Below are positions 1 through 10,985 of a stretch of 32,813 bases of DNA, in pieces. Numbering within the stretch: the first letter of the stretch is position 1; each line of letters starts with the position of its first letter. The stretch covers positions 1-32,813 of the forward strand of contig JAICEO010000005.1 in NCBI GenBank assembly GCA_025924135.1. Direction: 5' to 3'. The position numbers and the translations under genes were made by a program. The DNA is from Nitrososphaeraceae archaeon. Lineage in GTDB: Archaea; Thermoproteota; Nitrososphaeria; Nitrososphaerales; Nitrososphaeraceae. The notes beneath the pieces were generated by a model. The model did no database searches. It saw only the letters and a list, made by a program, of their open reading frames with translations, and was not told the DNA's origin.

Positions 1-235
1 ACTTTCTGTTCTGTTCCTTGTCTAAAACTTCTAAAAGCATGTCATCTCTTTTACCCATATATTCACCAGTTACTTTCATTTCTGAACCTTCTTCACTTTT
101 TTGACCCAAGACATTTTCTGATTCTTTGACAATTTCCCTAGGCCATGCTTCCTTAATATTATCTGGATTAGTATAATATTCAAAAACACTTGCTAGAGGT
201 GCATTTATTTCAATTTGATTCCTAATTTTGGTCAT
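1..235 (-). CDS. SRPBCC/START-like ligand-binding family protein, N-terminal part (3' end truncated by window edge)
   Basis: Manual translation of the minus strand from ATG at 233-235: MTKIRNQIEINAPLASVFEYYTNPDNIKEAWPREIVKESENVLGQKSEEGSEMKVTGEYMGKRDDMLLEVLDKEQNRK; the 'I.INAP...VFEY..NP.N...W' start resembles SRPBCC proteins. Open to the window edge. Confidence 0.7.
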   Translation of the reverse strand, partial: MTKIRNQIEINAPLASVFEYYTNPDNIKEAWPREIVKESENVLGQKSEEGSEMKVTGEYMGKRDDMLLEVLDKEQNRK

Positions 236-632
236 GATTCTATTAGTGTAACATACTATATAACTCATAGAGGTAAAATGTCCGTGACATAGGCACAAGT
301 TATAGATAGAAAGCTTGAGTGTAAAATTAAAATGTTTTACGTCAACCTATCTAGCGTGCTATACTTGTTTAATCAGTAGAGAGCTAGATTTTATCATATA
401 ATTGTTTTATAGAAAGAAATTCAAAAGATGTTGCCTTCTGCAGCAAATGGTGTAACGGGTTTCGGACTCGTGCCATATTTGGCATGATGTATACATAAAA
501 AAGATGGTTATTTATCAATTTGATTGATGCAGGAAAGGAGCGATAGAATAGACTAGTAAAGTGACCTAAACTTAGGTTTTTAATATCTTTCAAGTTTATG
601 TGAATAATACTAGTTTAAAGAATTGAAATGTG

Positions 633-2288
<1,656 letters not shown>

Positions 2289-2368
2289 TGGATTAATCTG
2301 CTACTCCGTTTAAATTTCTGTTAGATATTTTATTGATATAATGAAGAAAATAAACATAGAATATGCCG

Positions 2369-3454
2369 TTAATTTAATAATTTTTTTACAGTATTTGTAA
2401 ATAACTTTTTATCAACTGGTTTTCTTATAATTTGATCTTTTGATATACCCGGGATTATAGTTGAAAATTCATCTAATATGTCCAAAGCTGTTATAAATAG
2501 AACCTTAATTGTTGGATCTATAGCTTTTATTTGTTGGTATAATTGAAATCCATTTAAATTTTTCATTCTAACATCAAGTATTATTAATAAATTATTAAAA
2601 TTGGAAACATTTCTTATATAATTGAGGGCAAAAACAGGATCTGCAAATGAAGAGACATCATAATCAGTCTCTAAAAAAACCTTATAAGTAAAAAGTACAT
2701 CTTGTTCATCATCTACTACAATGACTCTTTTGACATTATTTTTTTTATTAGAGTCTTCAATAGAGGAACTTGGCTGTTTCTCACTAAGAAAGTTTTTGTT
2801 ACTAATCTCTGTCTCATCGTGTTCTAAAATATTTTTTCTTTTAATATTATATGTAGAATATCTATTACTTTCTGATATTTTATATTCACCATTATTTAAA
2901 AAATTATAATTCTTTATAATAGTAGGAAAAGATTTTAAAATTCGATACAAATTATCTCCAATAATAATTTCATTATGAATAGATAGAGAGGGAGATGAAT
3001 TTATTTTTGAACAAAGGTTTAGAGTTGTACCAAATAAATCCATTTGACTATAATCACCAACTAAAGCTAAATCTAATACCCCATAATCTATAGTAATCCT
3101 ATAATTGAAGGGGGGTAAATGTTCCTTAGATAATTCTTGATTAACAATATATCGCACTTCTAATATTTTGAATGCACATTCGATAGTCTCTCTAAAGGTT
3201 TCTATATTCTTAAAATCAGTAGTTTTGGGAAAGTAGAATAATAAACAGTCACCAATATTTTTTATGACTTTACCGCTATAACTTTTAACTACTTCAGATG
3301 TTGAATTTATAAATTTAGTGTAGTATTTTCTGATATAATCTAAACCCTCCATTGTAATCGTGTTTTTAGTTGAATCTACCAAGTCAATAAAGCCTACACA
3401 ACTCTTTATAGAGTCCCCTGAGAATCTTATACCTTTAGAAGAAAAAAGTTTCAA
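2369..3454 (-). CDS. Class III adenylate/guanylate cyclase catalytic domain (N-term) fused to a C-terminal response-regulator receiver domain
   Basis: Cyclase-like motifs 'VGFIDLVDSTKN' and 'KNIGDCLLFYFP' (two candidate metal-binding Asp), 'VGDYSQMDLFGTTLNLCSKI'; receiver motifs 'RVIVVDDEQDV', 'LLIILDVRMKNLNGFQL', 'VLFITA', 'IIRKPVD'. Confidence 0.88.
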   Translation of the reverse strand: MKLFSSKGIRFSGDSIKSCVGFIDLVDSTKNTITMEGLDYIRKYYTKFINSTSEVVKSYSGKVIKNIGDCLLFYFPKTTDFKNIETFRETIECAFKILEVRYIVNQELSKEHLPPFNYRITIDYGVLDLALVGDYSQMDLFGTTLNLCSKINSSPSLSIHNEIIIGDNLYRILKSFPTIIKNYNFLNNGEYKISESNRYSTYNIKRKNILEHDETEISNKNFLSEKQPSSSIEDSNKKNNVKRVIVVDDEQDVLFTYKVFLETDYDVSSFADPVFALNYIRNVSNFNNLLIILDVRMKNLNGFQLYQQIKAIDPTIKVLFITALDILDEFSTIIPGISKDQIIRKPVDKKLFTNTVKKLLN

Positions 3455-4009
3455 ACTTGAAAACCTTCATAATTCTTTAAGACAATACTAATATCTTTAA
3501 AAGGAATCTCAAATAAATAAGACTTAATTATAATATTTTGTTCCATTTAATTAATCAAGTTACCATCTTATAAAAGGAGTTTGTTCAAATTTTAAACTAG
3601 TCTTCATTTATTTTCAAATATCGCTTTTTTACTATATAATACTATCTAATAGATTTAATTGTCATTGCCTTAATCAAAAAAATGATGTTAGAGAATGAAA
3701 AGGTGGATTGATGTGTTTTTAAATTACTCTATTACAATAACAAAATTTTTCGGCGCCGAAATTTTTGATTATGATTTCTTTTGTGATGTAAGCTAATTAA
3801 GCTTAGAAACATTTTTCAGCATCTATTTTGAATAAAATGATTAGGTAATGAGAAATTTAAGGTAAAATTTTGTTTCTGACAATACACTAATAGTATTAAA
3901 ATTAGTTACATCAACATCCATGACTATATAATGATTTAAATGCAATGAATTGTTTATTGTTTCTATCATGTATAACTATTGTAAGTCGTACGCATATAAG
4001 GTAAGATGA

Positions 4010-4234
4010 ATAGATACGCTAAAATCATCCCTTAATGGTCATTATTCTGAAAGATCTAAAGAACTAGAACTAGCTATACATACCTTAAGTAATAATAATC
4101 AAAGTTTTGGTATAGACTATATCTTTAACAATGGAAATCACAATAAAAAATTTGTTCTATCAATAATCAAATTTCTAAAAGAGATTGGGTGGTTAGTGCA
4201 AGATGAAAATGGGAAAATATCCATTATCTCCTGA
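4010..4234 (+). pseudogene. ATG-less open frame of about 74 codons, possible gene relic
   Basis: Continuous frame ...LNGHYSERSKELELAIHTLSNNNQSFGIDYIFNNGNHNKKFVLSIIKFLKEIGWLVQDENGKISIIS* with protein-like composition; no ATG in frame. ATG at 4006 opens another frame that stops after 9 codons (MNRYAKIIP*). Confidence 0.35.
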
Positions 4235-5227
4235 CAAACATCAAAAAATGTTAAGCCGGGATGATATATCGCTGCGGCAAAAAAAAGATAGAATTTATTT
4301 TGGAATTACATATCTATGAGAATAGAAAAGATGTTATTCTTAATATAACTTAAAAATAATTCTGCAAATAATACCATAGCAAGAAGTAGAGTAGTAAACA
4401 TTACTGTATTACTGTATTTGCAAATTTAGATTGTGTTAATACGTCTTTGCAACATACAAAAGAGTATAACAAATAGGAGCTATTACTGTAAAAACTTTCC
4501 AATAAGTAAAGCGATAATATTCACAAAAAATATATAAAGTTATTCTAGTGCCAAGTTACAGCATAGGACAAATAAAGATATTAACTATAGCGTTTAAATA
4601 TATATCAAGAGGTTCTGTTTGGAGTTCTTTGGACTGAAAAAACCAAACTAGGGGAATGCATTATATTACATGAGCCTCAATGAACTTCCTCTTTTGTTAC
4701 TTTAATAGCACAACTATATCTCTGAGGACTTAAATTTTATATTATTTTAAAATAGATGAGTAAAGAGATAAAGACTAGTTAGTATTATCTCCAGTAGAAT
4801 CCTCTTTTTGAAATGCTATTGGTATTACTCCCTCCTTGAGTTATTTCTATAAAACTCATATACTTTGAATATCCCTTAAATAAGTTCTTATAATAAAAGC
4901 TAAATACAAGATAGTAGTATGCTACATTAGATTATTATTTTGAAGCAGCTATTGATATTATTTATATAAATTTAACTTTTCCAATTAAACTATATCTAAT
5001 AAATAGTTATAATAATTCTTTAAAGACAATATGATATAGAGTTATCGAGAACAAACTATTAGAACTTTATTGAGAGAATTTATATCCGTTATTCATCTTC
5101 ATGATGTAATTTACTATAGTATATTTAAATGGTGAATAATATAGCACTTATAGTTCAAATATATGGTACATTATATCTATAGAATATTACATTCTATTAA
5201 AATATTCTAAAATCTTTTTATTGTACG

Positions 5228-6265
5228 ATGCCCGAATCGTCTTTAACAATATTATATGGGATAATCTTTGTTGTAATGATATTTGTTATCACTGTGCATT
5301 TGACAATGTTAGATTTTAATTCTGTTTATGCACAAAAAGAATCAGAAAAGGTAATAAAAAAAGCAAATATTGATGAAAAGGACAAGTTAGTTGTTGAGTC
5401 TAAGATTAATCTTCAAAATATATCAAAAACAGGAATGATTAAAGTAATAGGTGTTATCAACGGAGAAGAGTTTGTTAAAGATATTCCTTTAGATAAAGTT
5501 AAGGATTCTACGAAAAAGTTAAAAGTTAAATTTGAAATGAACAAAGATAATGAGATAAATAGTGCTCATAAACCCGATGAATTTTTTGTCTGTGCCTATC
5601 ATGTTACAAATCCTAACAATAACAATAATAGTAAACTTGAATCAAAATCTTTTCAAAACCAAATGGATGATGTTTCCATTATAGAATATTTTGATTGTAA
5701 TGAAGGAGATATCCAATCTACTACTAAACCAAATGAGGCAAATTTATTTAAATCAAAATCACAAGTTTACAATAAAACTGCTTATTATTATAATATGTAC
5801 TCAAAAGACCAAGTAACATATTTTGCTACTATAGATGAAGCTGATGATACTACTCCAAAGTCAGCAACTACTATTAATTCTCTCTTTACTAGTAATGTTA
5901 AACAAGATAATAATAAAAAAGCGATTAATACTAAGGATGATAATATTGACAAACCAGTCAAGGTAAAAATAATAGCTCCACTGGAGGATAAAAAGAATGC
6001 TAAAAAAATAAAGATTGTGGCAATGTTGAAAGGTGAAATAAAGTCTGAAATAGTTGATGTTCAAAAGGAATTTGATAAGATTGGAGGATACACAATTGAA
6101 AGAACATTTGCGTTTGACAGAAATACCGATATGGGTCCTATACAGGTTGGAGATAGATTTCATGCATGTGTAATAGGAAAAGAACTATATCCACCTGAGG
6201 GAAGTGAATGTGAAAAGAGATTAATTAAAAATTTGGAGAAAACCAATTCATTAGCAGCACGATAA
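5228..6265 (+). CDS. Secreted/membrane-anchored hypothetical protein with an internal domain duplication
   Basis: 345-aa ORF with N-terminal hydrophobic segment ending 'NSVYAQ' (signal-peptide-like); two related segments 'IKVIGVINGEEF...DEFFVCAY' and 'IKIVAMLKGEIK...DRFHACVI'. Confidence 0.85.
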   Translation: MPESSLTILYGIIFVVMIFVITVHLTMLDFNSVYAQKESEKVIKKANIDEKDKLVVESKINLQNISKTGMIKVIGVINGEEFVKDIPLDKVKDSTKKLKVKFEMNKDNEINSAHKPDEFFVCAYHVTNPNNNNNSKLESKSFQNQMDDVSIIEYFDCNEGDIQSTTKPNEANLFKSKSQVYNKTAYYYNMYSKDQVTYFATIDEADDTTPKSATTINSLFTSNVKQDNNKKAINTKDDNIDKPVKVKIIAPLEDKKNAKKIKIVAMLKGEIKSEIVDVQKEFDKIGGYTIERTFAFDRNTDMGPIQVGDRFHACVIGKELYPPEGSECEKRLIKNLEKTNSLAAR

Positions 6266-6361
6266 TAAATTTATATCAATGAATTTGATGAATTGGATGA
6301 TGAATGATACTAGACACAAGTTATGGTGGTAAAATAACTATCTATTTTTTATCAAAAATAA

Positions 6362-6986
6362 TTATTTTATAAGTTCTCCTACCATTATATAGATTCCTAA
6401 TCCTATTAATACAAAAGGTAGAATTAAATGTCCAATGCGTTGTATACTATTAGCAAGAAAACTATGATTTACAAGATTATAGCTTACCCTACACCATACG
6501 GCTGTCATAATTATAAATATTACAACTAAGATAACTATTTGGTCAATTGTATTATTACTAGCAAATAATGGCGTTTAAATTCCTATATTGTCTCCACCAT
6601 TTGAAAAAGTTAGGGTAGCAACACTTAGAGAAGATAATGATGGCGTAGAAAATTTTGTTGTTCTTATCTATTTATTTTTTGCTGATGAATTTGTATCTGG
6701 TTCTTTATTCTTTTTATAATATTCTTTAAAATTTTTTACACCAATGATAATAGGTATAATGCCCATAAAACCTATAATAAATGATGGAATTACTAAGGAG
6801 ATCAAAGAAATTATTATACTCATCGCTACTAATAGTCCAATTCCAATATACTGTCCCATAACAACTTCATAAGATGGAAATTTTAAATAATTAGAAAAGA
6901 ACAAAATGAGTAAAAAAAATATCATCAATGTTTGTAGAGACAAATGCGACTACACCTAAAAATATCAAATTACCAAAATCTGTCAT
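6362..6986 (-). pseudogene. CadD-type cadmium resistance transporter family pseudogene
   Basis: Three pieces in order on the minus strand: MTDFGNLIFLGVVAFVSTNIDDIF (ATG at 6984-6986); after a +1 shift in an 8-T run (6912-6919), LLILFFSNYLKFPSYEVVMGQYIGIGLLVAMSIIISLISLVIPSFIIGFMGIIPIIIGVKNFKEYY...; TAG at 6668-6670; then SLSVATLTFSNGGDNIGI-TAA(6575-6577)-TPLFASNNTIDQIVILVVIFIIMTAVWCRVSYNL...GIYIMVGELIK*. 'STNIDD' and 'NGGDNIGIYTPLF'-type motifs are CadD-like. Deleting one T restores the upstream frame exactly. Confidence 0.85.
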
Positions 6987-7205
6987 AAATAATGACTACT
7001 ACACTATCACTAAGTGTAGCAATATAACTTCAATCGAAAAGAATAACTATTAAACTATTATATTATAAATTTGTAAAGTAATATGAGATTTCTATATTGT
7101 CTATCCAGCCATATCTAACCTACCATATTTGTTATTGTTGATTGTAATAGTAACAGGCCGTGGCAATTAAGTTGATTATCCAATTTTTAAATACTAATTT
7201 GCGTA

Positions 7206-7643
7206 ATGATTATTGTTAGGCAACTTAAACTGACGGATAATATTATTGAAAATAATAACAATAACAAATACATATTATTGGTGGATGATGACAAGGATAC
7301 TATATTCACTTTTGAACTGTATTTGAAATCAGTTGGATATTCAACAATCTCTTTTGTTAATCCTATTGAAGCCTTAGACTATTTGAATAAAAATTTTGCT
7401 GACTGTTCTTTAGCTATAACAGATTATGGTATACCTCAAATGTCAGGAATTGATTTAATAAAGAAGATAAGAGAAAAAGATGAAAACTACACAAAAAAAA
7501 TAATACTTATTAGTGCAACCGTTAAAGGTGACATTCTTAAAGACTATTATGAAGAATTATCTAATCTTAAAGTAGATAAAATATTAGAAAAGCCTATGTC
7601 TTTAGAAATATTGAAAAATGCAATTAGAACATTAATAGAATAA
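7206..7643 (+). CDS. Stand-alone response regulator receiver domain protein
   Basis: 'YILLVDDDKDT', 'CSLAITDYGIPQMSGIDLI', 'KIILISA', 'KILEKPMS' receiver motifs; no output domain. Confidence 0.92.
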   Translation: MIIVRQLKLTDNIIENNNNNKYILLVDDDKDTIFTFELYLKSVGYSTISFVNPIEALDYLNKNFADCSLAITDYGIPQMSGIDLIKKIREKDENYTKKIILISATVKGDILKDYYEELSNLKVDKILEKPMSLEILKNAIRTLIE

Positions 7644-7807
7644 GCAGATTAGGGGAATTTACTTATTGAAGGTTTGCCTGGCCATTAATAGATCGTCTCT
7701 AATTATAAAGAGTACAACATGGATTGACAGCAATAACCTTGTTTCTCTCTCCCAGAAATGGTTATAGCTTGCCTGATTATTAAATTATCATATATATGTG
7801 TCTAAAA

Positions 7808-7990
7808 TCAATCTGTTGCTGCTATTGCTGTTGTAGGATGAAAATGTGTTTTTACATGTTCAAAACAATAATGAAGTAAACATCTGGGACATTGTTTTAT
7901 TGGTGAGTTACGACAAAGCATTATTCCACAAACTAAGCCTTTTGTAGAATTCTTTCTCCATTCATTATTATCTAAACGGCCACTACTCAT
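7808..7990 (-). CDS. Small Cys/His-rich putative zinc-binding protein (AN1-finger-like)
   Basis: 60-aa ORF with 'CGIMLCRNSPIKQCPRCLLHYCFEHVKTHFH', a Cys/His spacing resembling AN1-type zinc fingers. Confidence 0.7.
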   Translation of the reverse strand: MSSGRLDNNEWRKNSTKGLVCGIMLCRNSPIKQCPRCLLHYCFEHVKTHFHPTTAIAATD

Positions 7991-8340
7991 ATATCAGAGA
8001 GTTAATTTTATCGAAAATAGATATTATAAACTTTAACAACAAATAAACAAAATTGTCTCAAATTAATATATATTATATTTCATAGATTTATTTACATTTC
8101 AACCAAAAAAGTAGTCCAAAGAACCTTATAGCATATCACAGTCTTCTAGATTCATCCTTGGCTCAGGGAAGGTTATGGCTTTTTAAATAAAATAAATGAT
8201 AGGACTGTATTGAATATTCGACATCATTCCGACGAAATATAGTTTCCTCCACAAGTATAAAAGGCGACCAAATCCAATTTAGGTACAAATCTATTAAACA
8301 TAGCTTCTAAATAGTTTGTTTGTGATTATTTATTGGCAAT

Positions 8341-8775
8341 ATGGCTAAGCAACAACTATTAAATCAAGAATCATCTGTTTCTGAAGTTCTAAATAGATAT
8401 AAAAAGGAATTAACAAAGAATATTGAACGACAAATCCCCGTTCCCACTTTTAGTATTACTAGTGAAGAGTCAAAACAAGAAGTATCTATTTCTCAAATAA
8501 TACGGACGTATGGAAAATATTATAAGCAGATTAGAAAGCGATATACCGACGGACTTGGAGGAAGATGTGTTATGGGTCTCATTATGTCTTATTATGGGTG
8601 GGATGGCAAATGTATTACCAATGCTGAAAGAAGATTATATGCTGCATTAATAGCATTGCGACGGGCCGGTATAAGTAAAGAATTACTGATAGAGTTGAAT
8701 GATTCTGGTGCGACATTCGACGATATAGCTGATTATCTGGACAAAAATTATGGCTTGGCAAGTAACAACAGGTAG
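8341..8775 (+). CDS. Conserved-looking hypothetical protein
   Basis: 144-aa ORF with distinctive core 'RYTDGLGGRCVMGLIMSYYGWDGKC' and C-terminal 'ALRRAGISKELLIELNDSGATFDDIADYLDKNYG'; TATA-like 'AGTATAAAAGGCG' upstream near 8254-8266. Confidence 0.8.
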   Translation: MAKQQLLNQESSVSEVLNRYKKELTKNIERQIPVPTFSITSEESKQEVSISQIIRTYGKYYKQIRKRYTDGLGGRCVMGLIMSYYGWDGKCITNAERRLYAALIALRRAGISKELLIELNDSGATFDDIADYLDKNYGLASNNR

Positions 8776-9210
8776 TCGTCGAACTCATCAAATGGTGGTC
8801 TTATAGGAATTAAAATTTTACACACGAGTCCACCAAATCCAAACCTCTGTAACAAGCCAAATATATCTTTGATTACAATATGCAATATGACAGAATCAAT
8901 CGTCTGTCGAAGGGAGCGTGCAAATCCTGCCCAGTCCCTTTTTCCATATTGAAGATTTCGTGATATCTGTGATTTTGAAAATGAGTATTTGTTAACATAT
9001 TAATTTAAAATAAGAAATTAATAAGAATAATTTGTTAGTAAAACTGCTAACAAGAGTTTGCGAGCACTACTTTATCATTAAAAAATTGTGTTAGCAATAT
9101 TCATTTTTTGCAATGTTCCCTACAAATCTTGTTAGCAATTATCTTTTTAGCAATGGGTAAGCTACTTGTTTTCCAAATATTTTATAAATATTACATGATA
9201 ATCATCTGTA

Positions 9211-9390
9211 GTGAATAAAAATAGCTCACCTCATGATGAAGCAATAAAGATAGATCCTGATAATATTCACTTGCTGGTATATGCAGGAAATTATCTTCCG
9301 ACAAAAGGGGGTATTTATAATCATGCTAAATCTCTATTTAACAAGGCTCTTACGGCAGACCAGAACGACGTTCAGACCCCCAAACAATAA
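9211..9390 (+). pseudogene. TPR-repeat gene relic
   Basis: GTG-initiated 59-codon frame: VNKNSSPHDEAIKIDPDNIHLLVYAGNYLPTKGGIYNHAKSLFNKALTADQNDVQTPKQ*, i.e. TPR-like 'EAIKIDPDN...YN.AKSLFNKAL'. Just past the stop, another frame gives AETLDNLDLTGQINI*. Confidence 0.55.
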
Positions 9391-9862
9391 GCAGAGACGC
9401 TCGATAACTTAGATCTGACGGGGCAGATAAATATTTGATAATACAAAGAAACTTGATCTCACAGGTAGGAGATTAAGATCACTGCCGAAAGTCTCCAAGG
9501 CTAAGTGACTTCCCTTGTTAGGATTCTCGCCTTAGCTGATTGACCTTCGAAATATTGTAAGTAATTCTTTCGTCAGTTTTTATATTTATGTAAATGTTAG
9601 CTCAGTCAAGCAGAGCCACTTATAGTGACAAGTTTTCAAATTCCTTCAAAATCGGTTAAATAATGAGTGTTTCTATCTTTGTTAAATATAATCTCTGTTA
9701 ATTGATTCTTTAAACAAATTTTAAAAATTTTTATATATTTCAGGGATTTTTATGGATTTCTACATAATAAATTTAATATAAAGCACTCAAAGAGAGTAAC
9801 TCAGAATTACTCTTCAACAAAGTTATTAAACTCATTTTTTTATTGTGAATATATAAGACTCC

Positions 9863-10471
9863 ATGAAAACTCCTAAATACATTTGTGCAAAATGTAGACA
9901 GCCTTTTAATAGAAGGTGGAATGCTTATCGTCATTCTAACAACAAACATTTTGGTTCGATAGATAACATTATTTCTTTTACTGAGTTTATTACTAATCAA
10001 AAAAATTCTTCTCTTTCCTTAAATTACTTTTATGAAGATAAGAATAGTTATCCTAGAAATGTAAACAACCATCTCTATTTTGATAACTCAATTTCTGCAA
10101 AGAATATTCAATCCAGTACTTTAACAGATCCATGTGATAATTTAATGGATCATCTGTTTTCACCCTATGAAATATTGGCTCAATTAGGTCCTAAATATGA
10201 AGAAATGCGTCGTATTCTTGATTGCTTTCCTGAACCAGTTAGAAGTTTAGTGCTTGGTAAGACTCTATCTTTGGCAATCAATTCTAATGATCCCGTAGAT
10301 ACCATGAATAAAAAATTAGTAAGTTATAGAAAATTCGTAACTAGTGAGATGATGTTGAATGATCTAGCAGTATGCCTTGGTCGCAATAAAGAATACATAA
10401 AGACTATGTTAAAATTAAAATTCAAACGAAAGGAATATTATCGTCAAAATTTTGCAAATAAAATTAATTAG
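9863..10471 (+). CDS. C2H2 zinc-finger protein
   Basis: N-terminal 'YICAKCRQPFNRRWNAYRHSNNKH' fits C-x2-C-x12-H-x4-H; 202-aa ORF; remainder unknown. Confidence 0.85.
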   Translation: MKTPKYICAKCRQPFNRRWNAYRHSNNKHFGSIDNIISFTEFITNQKNSSLSLNYFYEDKNSYPRNVNNHLYFDNSISAKNIQSSTLTDPCDNLMDHLFSPYEILAQLGPKYEEMRRILDCFPEPVRSLVLGKTLSLAINSNDPVDTMNKKLVSYRKFVTSEMMLNDLAVCLGRNKEYIKTMLKLKFKRKEYYRQNFANKIN

Positions 10472-10985
10472 AATGATGACATTTAGTTCAAAACTCAAAA
10501 TTCAAATTTTTTTTTTCAGAGACTAATTCTTTAATATTTAGTTTATTTGTTCTAAATCTAAAAATCGACTAAAAAATTCGTAGTATAGTAATTTCACCAA
10601 TCCATAATACTATTCTAGATCATATTATTAATATCATGAATAACCTTCTTTTTTAATTTACAATTGTTTTGATTATAGCGATAAAATTTCCTCTTTAAGT
10701 TTTTTAATTCTGAAAGACATTCTATTAAATACTACATTGTTTTGTTGTATTACTATTCATTACCTCACTAAATACAGTTAATTCTTTTTCGTCAAAAATT
10801 GAAGTTAAATTAGAATTGATGCAGATCTTTTTCATAATATGATTTGGCATCATCAATTTGACTAATATTATAGAGAATAAATATCATAGAACTTTACAAA
10901 TATTATCTATCAACAAAATTACATAGCATAGTTCGTTTATTACACAACAAAAAAATAAATATCTTCCAAATTAATTTTTATAGGA

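Noticed and set aside
421-500. Possible tRNA T-arm-like hairpin (ACGGG-TTTCGGA-CTCGT)
   Set aside because: No matching acceptor, D or anticodon arms within tRNA distance.
384-593. 69-aa ORF on the minus strand
   Set aside because: No family resemblance; another frame in the same stretch looks more protein-like.
2721-2909. 62-aa + strand ORF
   Set aside because: Antisense to the well-supported cyclase-REC gene.
5861-6163. 100-aa - strand ORF
   Set aside because: Antisense to the 5228..6265 secreted protein; low-complexity hydrophobic composition.
8880-8945. Relatively GC-rich intergenic stretch (cgaagggagcgtgcaaatcctgcccagtccc) as a possible RNA gene
   Set aside because: Could not fold it by eye into a tRNA or a recognisable structured RNA.
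9466-9545. Possible ncRNA hairpin (GCTAAG...CTTAGC)
   Set aside because: Only a 6-bp stem with a long loop; insufficient support.
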